Assembly (NCBI GenBank): GCA_964519985.1 | Contig: CAZFMF010000010.1 | Coordinates: 27,585 to 91,584 of the forward strand | DNA length: 64,000 nt | Source of the DNA: JAIEOG01 sp964519985 | Lineage (GTDB): Bacteria > Bdellovibrionota > FAC87 > UBA2466 | Direction: 5' to 3' | Translations under genes and position numbers: made by a program | Shown: piece by piece, positions 51,683 through 58,955 of the stretch | Position numbering within the stretch: the first letter of the stretch is position 1 | Layout of the letters: each line of letters starts with the position of its first letter | The notes under the pieces: model-generated | Seen by the model: the letters and a program-made list of their open reading frames with translations, nothing else | What the model was told of the DNA's origin: nothing | The model's database searches: none

Positions 51683-52228
51683 TCAGTCGAGCATGACGGC
51701 CGCGGCGATGGCGGTCGTCCACAGGCCGTTTTTTTCGCCCACCGCGGTTTGCGTCACATTTTTCGTAGTCACGACATCGCGTTTGATCTTCCACTGGTCT
51801 TGCCGGCCATCGTAGAGCACGTCGTCTTCAAAGGAATGGCCGAGGGTCGTGGCCAGCATGTAAGCGGCGAGATCCTCCGCGTATTCGCCTACCTTCACCT
51901 GCGTTTCCCCGTAGGAATGGTGTTCACTCAAATAGCCATACTGAGTTTTGTCTTTGGGGATGGCGACGCCAATCGACGCCGCAATCAAGCGGTTGGGTTC
52001 GTTCGTCGAAGATTCCGCCAAAACGACATATAAAATCTGGCCGGGCTTCAAGCGCTTCACCCCCTGAGTGGGCGGGATCACCTTGCATTTGGGCGGGAAG
52101 ATAGACGTCACCTTCACCAAGTTGTATTCCGCGATATTGGCATCGCGCAAAGCCATCTCGAAAGAGGCGAGGCGCTCTTTTTCCTTACCCACACCCTTAA
52201 CAAAGAAGATTTCCTTGGGAACGAACAT
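51683..52228 (-). CDS. pdaD: Pyruvoyl-dependent arginine decarboxylase
   Basis: Seen: 181 residues with YNLVKVTSIFPPKCKVIPPT, QILYVVLAESSTNEPNRLIA, ASIGVAIPKDKTQYGYLSEH, the PvlArgDC fold. The proenzyme self-cleaves before a Ser to make the pyruvoyl group; the site here is Thr41-Ser42 instead of the usual Ser-Ser. Makes agmatine from arginine, the first step of polyamine synthesis, in the cytoplasm. Normal length. No agmatinase is nearby. Confidence 0.93.
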   Translation of the reverse strand: MFVPKEIFFVKGVGKEKERLASFEMALRDANIAEYNLVKVTSIFPPKCKVIPPTQGVKRLKPGQILYVVLAESSTNEPNRLIAASIGVAIPKDKTQYGYLSEHHSYGETQVKVGEYAEDLAAYMLATTLGHSFEDDVLYDGRQDQWKIKRDVVTTKNVTQTAVGEKNGLWTTAIAAAVMLD

Positions 52229-52244
52229 GCTGAATTAGTAGGAA

Positions 52245-52305
52245 GATCGAACCCCCTTTGCAAGCCTATTCGGTTTTGGGCCTTTTCCCGGTTCGGGGGT
52301 TCGAT
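52245..52305. repeat. 11-bp inverted repeat upstream of the Flp-like operon
   Basis: ATCGAACCCCC (52245-52255) and GGGGGTTCGAT (52295-52305) form a perfect 11-bp inverted repeat over a 39-nt spacer, 91 bp before the Flp-like start. Could be an operator pair or a hairpin in the leader. Confidence 0.5.
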
Positions 52306-52395
52306 TCCCGGAATGGAACTTTCTCACAAACTGGCGCGATCGTGCGGCCGGAGCGTTGGTACGCGGTTCGCACTCGCAAGATCCCGGAGGCAAGG

Positions 52396-52659
52396 ATGTC
52401 GCAGCTGGGAAAAAGGGGTCAGGGCCTCGTCGAGTACCTGATTTTAGTCTGTTTGATTGCCGTCTCATCGATCTGGATCGTGAGTACGGTGGGGAAAAAT
52501 ATCGCTGAGCAATACGCGAATATCTCACGCGCGCTGACGCGGGGAGATGGACAGGCGATTTCTCGGACCGAGGCGACCGAAGAAGCCTATCGGGGTCGGG
52601 GAATGGATGATTTCATGCACGGGGCCCGCAAATCAGGAGGTCATGATGGGGGTTGGTGA
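52396..52659 (+). CDS. Flp-like pilin
   Basis: Seen: leader SQLGKRG then QGLVEYLILVCLIAVSSIWI, with Glu at +5 after the cleavage Gly and a hydrophobic helix: the class III prepilin signature of Flp/Tad pili. Total 87 residues including a C-terminal charged tail. GGAGG lies 5 nt before the ATG. First of a run of Tad-like genes; it overlaps the next ORF by 14 nt. Role inferred: major or minor pilin. Confidence 0.82.
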   Translation: MSQLGKRGQGLVEYLILVCLIAVSSIWIVSTVGKNIAEQYANISRALTRGDGQAISRTEATEEAYRGRGMDDFMHGARKSGGHDGGW

Positions 52660-53035
52660 GCGCGGCTCGGTTTTGATCGAAGGCGTGGCGGGGTTAGCTC
52701 TGACGGGATTGGCTCTGATGGCGAATTTAGAGTTGATGCGTCGGGCGGGCGCCGAATTGCTTCTGCACCACGGGGCTTTTCGCGCGGTGCGGGCTTCGCT
52801 TTTTTCCGCAAACGACCCCCGGGCGGTCGCCCGGCGCTTTTGGCGGGAGGTGTTGGGAGAAGAAGCGGGGCGGGCGTTTTCGCGAAAGGTCAAATTCTCG
52901 ATCGAAGCGAGGGGGCGGGAGCGAGTGGCGCGAGTGCATCTCAAAATGCCCAGCTGGTTGAGCTTTCGGTACGCGGGCGGGGTTAAGCGCCAGTTTGAGG
53001 TGACGCGAAAATGCCGCTTTGCTTGCTCGCGCTAG
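52646..53035 (+). CDS. TadE-like pseudopilin
   Basis: Seen: GERGSVLIEGVAGLALTGLA with the small-residue leader and Glu that mark TadE/TadF-type proteins, one membrane segment, then an Arg-rich periplasmic domain (RRFWREVLGEEAGRAFSRKV). AGGAGG is 5 nt before the ATG. Overlaps the Flp-like gene by 14 nt and the next gene by 25 nt. Confidence 0.7.
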   Translation: MGVGERGSVLIEGVAGLALTGLALMANLELMRRAGAELLLHHGAFRAVRASLFSANDPRAVARRFWREVLGEEAGRAFSRKVKFSIEARGRERVARVHLKMPSWLSFRYAGGVKRQFEVTRKCRFACSR

Positions 53036-53589
53036 TGGGCGTTCCGTTGCTGCTGACGCTGGGGACGAGTCATGCGCGATTTCAAGAGTTGTATGCTCTC
53101 GAATCGGATTGGATCGCATTAGACAATGCCGCCATTGAACTGGGACGTTCCGCGCGCGCGGTTTGGAATGGGTTGCAGAAAGCCAACGCCGAAATCCGAA
53201 GACTGGAAACGCGCCACCATTTAGTTCACGCCTGCGCTCGGGTGCCGGCGACGGCCATTCAATGTCGGACAGCAGATCTAGCGGCGGAAGGCGAGCTGGC
53301 GCTGCGGCACGCGCGCGCTGGGGTTGCAGCCGCCACGGCTTGGCGCGTGGGCGCCGAGCGCGCGCGAGTGCAGGCTCCCACCGCTCTTTTTTCCCGCTTG
53401 CCTCTTCCGCCGCTGCAATCGGTCCGTTGTTCGGTTTGCGGTTTGCCGTCGGAATGGGAAATCGGAGTTCCGCGATTGGAATCGGTCCAGCTCCTAAGGG
53501 GGATGGCATTGCGGGTGCGCTGGGTGGGACGGAGCCTGCGAGGAGGCGGACAGTGGGACTACGCCATCGAGGAAGGCGAAGATGGGTGA
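53011..53589 (+). CDS. Tad-cluster bitopic protein
   Basis: Not recognised precisely. Seen: N-terminal hydrophobic segment (LCLLALVGVPLLLTLGTSHA), a helical Arg/Ala-rich region and two Cys pairs (CARVP..IQC, CSVC). Sits between two TadE-like genes, so a minor pilin or assembly factor is inferred. 25-nt overlap with the preceding gene and 8-nt overlap with the next. Confidence 0.6.
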   Translation: MPLCLLALVGVPLLLTLGTSHARFQELYALESDWIALDNAAIELGRSARAVWNGLQKANAEIRRLETRHHLVHACARVPATAIQCRTADLAAEGELALRHARAGVAAATAWRVGAERARVQAPTALFSRLPLPPLQSVRCSVCGLPSEWEIGVPRLESVQLLRGMALRVRWVGRSLRGGGQWDYAIEEGEDG

Positions 53590-54382
53590 AGGGCGGGGCC
53601 TTGATCGAAACGCTCTGGGTCGTGGGGCTGCTTTGCGTGATTTTCTTTCCATTGCACGCGGCGGTCATAAGGCGGGGACGAGAAAAGCTGGAAAGACTCC
53701 AGGAGAAGCGACTGCGTTTCGACGGCTTGCCGAGGCAGTCGCTTGGGTCGGGCGAAACCGGCGCGCGCGTGACACCACTCTCTGGCTCGCACTCGGATTG
53801 ATCGCTTGGAGCGTTTATGGGTTTTTATCGGTCGATAACTCCGCTCCCGGGCGCCCGCGCTCGCTCTTGTTGGCCCGTTCCCTCCACGCGGGAGAAAAAC
53901 TCGTTCTGGGTGACCTCGCGCTCGTGGTGGCGGAAGGGGCCAGCGAAGTGTCTGAGGATCTCCTCGAAGCGGCAGTGGAAGCTTACGCCGCCCGCGATTT
54001 GGAACGCGGGACGCGCTTGCAGCATAGTGATCTAGAATGGGGTGGCCGTTTGCGTCGCCGGGTGCCGGAGGGAAAACGGGCGTACCCCGTGGCAGTGGAA
54101 AGTGATGTCCCGCTGGCAGAAGGTGACCAGGTGGACCTTTGGCCGATCGGAAGGCAGAACGAGGAGCCATTGACCGGACTTCGGGTTTTGGACCCCCGTT
54201 CGCGCCGACAACCCATTTTGGCCCTATCCGACGCGGAGATTCGTTGGGTGGAATTGGCCCGGCAAACGGGTAAACTAAGGGTTGCGGTCCGAAGCGACCG
54301 CGATCCGCCTTCCGCGAGGCGCGAAAAACCGCGTCGTCCGCGGGAAATCAAGAAACCCATACTCATTTGGGAGGCGGGCTAA
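53582..54382 (+). CDS. SAF-domain protein (CpaB/RcpC-like)
   Basis: Seen: a membrane segment (TLWLALGLIAWSVYGFL) followed by a SAF-like domain (RSLLLARSLHAGEKLVLGDL, AYPVAVESDVPLAEGDQVDL), as in CpaB/RcpC of Tad systems, ending with a basic tail. The first 60 residues from ATG 53582 look out of frame and overlap the TadE-like gene; the true start may be a rare codon before the membrane segment or TTG 53798, whose TTGA junction overlaps the TadE-like stop. Function inferred: periplasmic regulator of secretin or pilus assembly. Confidence 0.65.
   Translation: MGEGRGLDRNALGRGAALRDFLSIARGGHKAGTRKAGKTPGEATAFRRLAEAVAWVGRNRRARDTTLWLALGLIAWSVYGFLSVDNSAPGRPRSLLLARSLHAGEKLVLGDLALVVAEGASEVSEDLLEAAVEAYAARDLERGTRLQHSDLEWGGRLRRRVPEGKRAYPVAVESDVPLAEGDQVDLWPIGRQNEEPLTGLRVLDPRSRRQPILALSDAEIRWVELARQTGKLRVAVRSDRDPPSARREKPRRPREIKKPILIWEAG
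53586..53801 (+). CDS. Short TadE-like minor pilin overlapping the SAF gene
   Basis: A 71-residue GTG-started frame. Seen: KGGALIETLWVVGLLCVIFF, the TadE leader with Glu and a membrane helix, then a basic coiled-coil tail (RRGREKLERLQEKRLRFDG). GAGGAAGG is 9 nt upstream. It lies entirely within the 5' part of the SAF-protein frame and its TGA forms a TTGA overlap with a possible SAF start. One of the two frames must be a mostly noncoding overlap; the TadE motif favours this one. Confidence 0.55.
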   Translation: MKGGALIETLWVVGLLCVIFFPLHAAVIRRGREKLERLQEKRLRFDGLPRQSLGSGETGARVTPLSGSHSD

Positions 54383-55614
54383 TGCGCCGCAATAAAGGAA
54401 TTGCCGGTCTCGTCGCCCTTTCGGTGCTCTTCCCGACGCCGGGAGGCCTGTACGCCGCGCACTCGCCGGCGTACCGCATCGGTGTGTCCCGGGGCGACTC
54501 GGAGGGCGGGGTCGCGGGAGAGCAGGCCTACGCCCGCCTGGAACGAAATCTCACGCGGTTTCTGGAAAACGATCGGTCTTTGGGAGTCCGGGCGGAGTCT
54601 TTGGGCAACCTCGATTCGGCTTTGGCCACCTACCGCCACCAGGTCTGGACGTTGGAAAATGACGCCATGACTTTGGCGGCGGCATCGGCGCCCAATCTGC
54701 CGCTGTCCCAACGCATCGACCGGCAAGTGGCCGAGCTGGAAGGATTTCCCGAGCTGTCGCCGCTCTTTCAGCGGGCGCGGGTGGCCCAAGCGATCCATGA
54801 CTTTCAATGGGGGCAAAGTGCCCTGGCCCGGCGCTTTTTGAACGCGGCCTTGATGCTTCACCCGGAGGGCAGTCTGGAGCAGGGTGGGCAAGGCCTTCCG
54901 AAAGGCGCATTGCGCGAAGCCGCTGAAAGCATCTCGCGCGGTTGCTCAGTTTCGCTGGAGGTTTTTCCTGCTCGCGCTTCGATCCAGGTCGACGGCTTTG
55001 AATTCGGCGGCAAACGCCAGTTTCAGTTGTTGAGGGGGCGCGCGTACCAGGCTTGGATCCAAGCCGAGGGATTTGGATCCCGCGAGGTGCTTTTGGATTG
55101 TCGGCGGGCGGGCCAATGGCTCGAAACCGTGCGCCTCACTCCCGGGGTTCGAGAACCCGAGCGTTTAGTTGAGCGTTTGCGGGTTTTGACCCGGCAAAAG
55201 GACGTCGCGAGTTTGCTTTTTACCCGTACCGTTTCACCGGGGCGTTTCGGGCTTTATCTCTATACGCCGGGGGTGGGCGTGGATTCCGTTCCACTCGAGT
55301 CGCCGCTCGCCTTCGGGGGACCGGGTCACGAGGCGGCCGAGGGGCCTTTTCCCATTGCCTCCGACGCGCTTTCTGAACTTTTGGATCGCCATCGTGCCGC
55401 TCCCCTGCGGGTGAGCCTCGCCCAAGCGGGTGAGAACGGTTATGTCTTTCCCCGCCAAACCACCGCGGCGACGGTGGAGCGCCCGCGTTGGTACGAAAAC
55501 AAAGTGCTCTGGATTGTGGCCGGGGCCACGCTGGCGGGGGTGACCGCGGGGCTCTTACTCAATTCTCACGCGCGGGACGTGCATACGAACGCCGTCACCG
55601 CGCGGGTGCAATAG
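54382..55614 (+). CDS. PEGA-like bitopic protein of the Tad-like cluster
   Basis: Seen: N-terminal signal (IAGLVALSVLFPTPGGLYAA), a helical region of 150 residues, a PEGA-like segment (CSVSLEVFPARASIQVDGFE, RAYQAWIQAEGFGSREVLLD), a region with LYLYTPGVGVDSVPLESPLA and a C-terminal membrane anchor (VLWIVAGATLAGVTAGLLLN). TAATG links it to the SAF gene. PEGA domains bind surface structures; role in pilus anchoring is inferred. Confidence 0.65.
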   Translation: MRRNKGIAGLVALSVLFPTPGGLYAAHSPAYRIGVSRGDSEGGVAGEQAYARLERNLTRFLENDRSLGVRAESLGNLDSALATYRHQVWTLENDAMTLAAASAPNLPLSQRIDRQVAELEGFPELSPLFQRARVAQAIHDFQWGQSALARRFLNAALMLHPEGSLEQGGQGLPKGALREAAESISRGCSVSLEVFPARASIQVDGFEFGGKRQFQLLRGRAYQAWIQAEGFGSREVLLDCRRAGQWLETVRLTPGVREPERLVERLRVLTRQKDVASLLFTRTVSPGRFGLYLYTPGVGVDSVPLESPLAFGGPGHEAAEGPFPIASDALSELLDRHRAAPLRVSLAQAGENGYVFPRQTTAATVERPRWYENKVLWIVAGATLAGVTAGLLLNSHARDVHTNAVTARVQ

Positions 55615-55632
55615 CGAAGAGGGGGAAGGGGC

Positions 55633-55860
55633 TTGGCGAGCAACGGTAAGTATCTGCTCCAATTACTGGAGAAAGTGGATTCGAAGCATCTCTTCGCGCT
55701 GACCTGGATTGGGATTTCGGGCGCCTTCGTTTTGGCGATCTATTGGAATTATCGCAAGTCGACGCGCCGGAACTTTCGATCGGACCTCGGGGCTCCAAAG
55801 GTACGGGTGGATACCCGCCAATTGCCAAGACGTTCCGATCTCCCGCAAAAACGCGATTAG
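55633..55860 (+). CDS. Small bitopic protein
   Basis: 75 residues from a TTG start with a long purine-rich site (GGGGGAAGGGGC). Seen: one membrane segment (FALTWIGISGAFVLAIYW) and a basic C-terminal tail. Follows the PEGA-like gene at 18 bp and precedes a REP repeat. Not recognised; a pilus accessory is possible. Confidence 0.5.
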   Translation: MASNGKYLLQLLEKVDSKHLFALTWIGISGAFVLAIYWNYRKSTRRNFRSDLGAPKVRVDTRQLPRRSDLPQKRD

Positions 55861-55861
55861 T

Positions 55862-55970
55862 CGTTGCGAGGGCCGACGGGTTCGGGTGTCATTCCGAGCG
55901 TAGCGAAGGAATCTCGCAGCGCTAGCGCTGCGAGGTTTGCTTCAGCCCTGCGGGCTTCGCAACGACATGA
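55862..55970. repeat. REP-like palindromic repeat
   Basis: Full copy: gttgcgagggccgacggg, gtcattccgagcgtagcgaa, ggaatctcgcagcgctagcg, then gcttcagccctgcgggcttc and gcaacgacatgagc. Lies between the small bitopic gene and the FYDLN gene and abuts the stop codon of the latter. Confidence 0.85.
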
Positions 55971-55972
55971 GC

Positions 55973-56299
55973 TTATTCGTCGTCTTTCTCGTCGTCGGCG
56001 AGGTCTTCGAGACCTTCTTCGTCGTCATCATTCAGATCATCGACGCTTTCGAAGGCTTCCTCGGAAACGACCGGTGTCGCTTCCTCGTCGTCATCTCGCA
56101 AGGAGCTTTTAACTTTGCTCTTCTTCGAGTCGGCCGGTTGTTTGAAGGCCTTGAGCTCCGCATTCGGATCCACTTCCGTGCCACATTTCGGGCATTGGAT
56201 AGAAGGCCGCGCGAAGTCATAGAATTTCAACGCGCATTTGGGACAGCTGCGTTTGGTTCCGAGATTGACTGGTTCTGCTTTAGCCGCTGATTTTTTCAT
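55973..56299 (-). CDS. TIGR02300-family (FYDLN acid) protein
   Basis: Seen: LGTKRSCPKCALKFYDFARP, SIQCPKCGTEVDP: two CPKC zinc-ribbon halves with FYDF in place of FYDLN, then a long acidic tail (DDDEEATPVVSEEAFESVDD, EEGLEDLADDEKDDE). The family is conserved in deltaproteobacteria and alphaproteobacteria, function unknown. 108 residues, cytoplasmic. Next gene upstream on the same strand is a PfkB kinase. Confidence 0.88.
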   Translation of the reverse strand: MKKSAAKAEPVNLGTKRSCPKCALKFYDFARPSIQCPKCGTEVDPNAELKAFKQPADSKKSKVKSSLRDDDEEATPVVSEEAFESVDDLNDDDEEGLEDLADDEKDDE

Positions 56300-56369
56300 C
56301 TGCCAGGGTTCCCCTTACCGAGAGGCCTTCAACTAGTGGGAAAGATTTTTCCCGTCAAGTGCGAAGGTT

Positions 56370-57284
56370 TTATCCTTGATGAAAGGAGGTAAGGTCGAGG
56401 AATCGCGAGAAGCGTTCGTCCACCTTCTCCCTGCTTAATTGTATCAGGTTTTGGGAGCCGTAGTCCTGCACTGTAAACGATGCCATCACATTGCCGTAAA
56501 CGACCGCCTTGCGCAGCGTGTAGCGCGACAAGGAGAACGGCGACTGCGACGCCAAAAAACCCATAAAACCGCCCGCGAAGGTATCTCCAGCCCCGGTGGG
56601 ATCTTTGACTTCGGAGAGCGGTAGGGCGGGAAGGCGAAAAATATCACCATGATCGAAGAGCATGGCCCCGTACTCGCCTTGCTTCACCACCGTAATCTGG
56701 GGCCCCCAGCCGCGGACGATATGGGCCGCCTGGACGATATTGTGTGTCTCGGTCAACTGGCGGATTTCCGCTTCATTGATGATGAGGCAATGGCATTTAG
56801 AAATCGCTTCGATTAGCGTCGGTTTGCTGCTCTCGATCCAGAAGTTCATGGTGTCGATGGCAACAAATTTTGGCTTTTCGATTTGGGCCAAAACCTTCAG
56901 CTGGAGCGCGGGAACGATATTTCCTAAAAAGACAAAATCACTTTTTCGATAATTTTCCGGCAGGTTCGGCTCGAAGTGCTCAAAAACGTTCAAATCGGTC
57001 TTGAGCGTTTGGGCATTATTGAGGTCGTAGCCGTATTTGCCGGCCCAGTGGAAAGTCAGTCCCTTTTCAATCCGAATTCCGGCGGTGTCGATTTTTCGGC
57101 CGCGGAGAAGTTCCAAATGCTCGGCCGGAAAATCCTCGCCGACAACGCTGACGCATTGAACGGGGGTGAAAAGGCCCGCCGAAAGGGCGAAATGGTTCGC
57201 GGAACCGCCAATGACTTTCGCGACGCGTCCAAACGGAGTCTCGATGGAATCAAAGGCCATGGAGCCGACGACGACAATAGACAT
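56370..57284 (-). CDS. PfkB-family carbohydrate/nucleoside kinase
   Basis: Seen: SIVVVGSMAFDSIETPFGRV, VIGGSANHFALSAGLF and the ATP/catalytic motif DPTGAGDTFAGGFMG with the catalytic Asp. Ribokinase-like fold of 304 residues; the N-terminal gly-gly motif is GGSA. Substrate unknown (ribose, adenosine or a sugar phosphate). ATG at 57284 precedes the first strand; a longer start is less likely. Follows htrA at 64 bp on the same strand. Confidence 0.87.
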   Translation of the reverse strand: MSIVVVGSMAFDSIETPFGRVAKVIGGSANHFALSAGLFTPVQCVSVVGEDFPAEHLELLRGRKIDTAGIRIEKGLTFHWAGKYGYDLNNAQTLKTDLNVFEHFEPNLPENYRKSDFVFLGNIVPALQLKVLAQIEKPKFVAIDTMNFWIESSKPTLIEAISKCHCLIINEAEIRQLTETHNIVQAAHIVRGWGPQITVVKQGEYGAMLFDHGDIFRLPALPLSEVKDPTGAGDTFAGGFMGFLASQSPFSLSRYTLRKAVVYGNVMASFTVQDYGSQNLIQLSREKVDERFSRFLDLTSFHQG

Positions 57285-57348
57285 AAGATGAGCACTCTCC
57301 CGATGTTTAAAAGATCTCGTTAATGCAGGCTCGACCAAACGGCAACTG

Positions 57349-58923
57349 TCATTGCGGCAAAGAGAACTGATAAAAGAGCGTCCGGCCTTTGCGCTTCACT
57401 TCTAGATAAACCCGCTTGGAACCGTCGAGATACTTTCGGTAGGTCGCGACCGAATCAAGCTTCTTGCGATTGATCGTAACCAGAATATCCCCGACTTCTA
57501 GGCCGAGTTGTTCGCCGACGGAGCCCGGAGCAATCCCTTCTACCAGCACCCCTTGATGGTTCTTGGTCGCGCTCACGATGAGACCCAGTTTGTCCGGCGC
57601 CACGTCCTTCGGGCCCGAAGCCGTGGGCCCATCCCCATCCGGCAACTCACCGATGATCACGGTCACGGCCCGGGTCTTTTTGTCCGCGTAGGACACGACC
57701 TTCATTTCCACTTTCTCTTTCGGCTTGAATCCGGCGATGGTGCGTTGTAACTCCGTCACCTCGACCACGTTCTTGCCATTGACGCTGATGATGACGTCGC
57801 CGGCTTTTAGGCCGGCTTTGGCGGCCGGACTGTCTTCGATCACTTCGTGAATGCCGACCCCCTGTTTGACGCCGAGCTCTTTGCCCAGTTCTTCATCCAG
57901 GGGCTGAATGTAAACTCCGAGCCACCCGCGGACGATCTTCCCATCCTTGGCGAGCTTGGTCGTCACTTCCTTGGCCACGTCGGCCGGAATCGCAAATCCA
58001 ATTCCCATATACCCGCCGCTGCGCGTGTAGATGGCGGTGTTAACCCCGATCACTTTGCCTTCCAGGTCGCAAAGGGGCCCGCCGGAGTTTCCCGGGTTGA
58101 TGGCGGCGTCAGTCTGAATCAAATCGCCACCGAACTCTGTCCCGGTCAGAGCTAGGGAATTGCGTCCGCCGATGGCGCTCACAATCCCCACCGTCACGGA
58201 CTGACCGAGTGCGAAGGGGCTGCCGATCGCAATCGCCCAGTCGCCAACCTCCACGCTTTTGGAATCGGCCCAAATGGCCGGTTCGGGCAGGTCTTGGGTG
58301 CTTTCCAATCTTAGGATCGCCAAATCCGTTTTCGGATCGGTACCGATGATTTTGGCGCGGATATCCGTCTTCTTCCCGTTCAGCGTGACAAGAATCTCAT
58401 TGGCTTCGGCAACCACGTGATTATTCGTCACCACCAAACCCGATTTATCGACGATAATTCCCGAGCCCAGACTGGTTTGGGGACCTTCCTGCTGCGGTAA
58501 AGGGAAGGGACTGCCAAAGCGTTCAAAAAACTCAAAGAACGGATCGCGTTGCCCGCCGTCGTCCTCTTCGGGGCTGCCGCGGCGAAAACCTCGGGTGCGC
58601 GGGTTGGCCGCTTTCTTCGTCGATTTAATGTTCACGACCGCCGGTCCCACTTTTTTTGCCACCATGCGGAAACCGTCCGAGGTTTTCTTCAGCAGGGTGC
58701 TTTCCGGCCCCAGCTGAGCCGAAGCGGGATTGTCGAGCAAGCTGGAAGTGGGAACCACCGCGCTGCGCTGGTAGGCGTACTGCACGCCCGCGTAAACCAA
58801 AATGCTGGCGACTCCGGCCGTGGCCCCCGCGAGGAGGTAGCCGAGGGGGCGTTTGAGTCGCGCCTTCCATGAGGGGGACGGAGGGGGTGTGGGGTTTTCC
58901 GGATCGTACATATCATCGCGCAT
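57349..58923 (-). CDS. HtrA/DegP-type periplasmic serine protease
   Basis: Seen: a membrane anchor (GYLLAGATAGVASILVYAGV), a Glu/Asp-rich stretch, a trypsin domain with the triad His169 (VTNNHVVAEA), Asp200 (TDLAILRLE) and Ser280 (NPGNSGGPL), and two PDZ domains. Length 524 is normal for DegP/DegQ-like proteins. The anchor rather than a cleaved signal suggests a membrane-bound form. ATG at 58923 with GAAGGT is used over GTG at 58932. It lies 32 bp downstream of clpB, forming a protein-quality-control pair. Confidence 0.93.
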   Translation of the reverse strand: MRDDMYDPENPTPPPSPSWKARLKRPLGYLLAGATAGVASILVYAGVQYAYQRSAVVPTSSLLDNPASAQLGPESTLLKKTSDGFRMVAKKVGPAVVNIKSTKKAANPRTRGFRRGSPEEDDGGQRDPFFEFFERFGSPFPLPQQEGPQTSLGSGIIVDKSGLVVTNNHVVAEANEILVTLNGKKTDIRAKIIGTDPKTDLAILRLESTQDLPEPAIWADSKSVEVGDWAIAIGSPFALGQSVTVGIVSAIGGRNSLALTGTEFGGDLIQTDAAINPGNSGGPLCDLEGKVIGVNTAIYTRSGGYMGIGFAIPADVAKEVTTKLAKDGKIVRGWLGVYIQPLDEELGKELGVKQGVGIHEVIEDSPAAKAGLKAGDVIISVNGKNVVEVTELQRTIAGFKPKEKVEMKVVSYADKKTRAVTVIIGELPDGDGPTASGPKDVAPDKLGLIVSATKNHQGVLVEGIAPGSVGEQLGLEVGDILVTINRKKLDSVATYRKYLDGSKRVYLEVKRKGRTLFYQFSLPQ

Positions 58924-58955
58924 TTCGGGCACCTTCAGCTTTTCCTTGGGGGGAC

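Noticed and set aside
52235..52310. tRNA
   Set aside because: T-loop-like TTCGATT is present but T-stem pairs poorly and no cloverleaf can be built; better explained by the inverted repeat.
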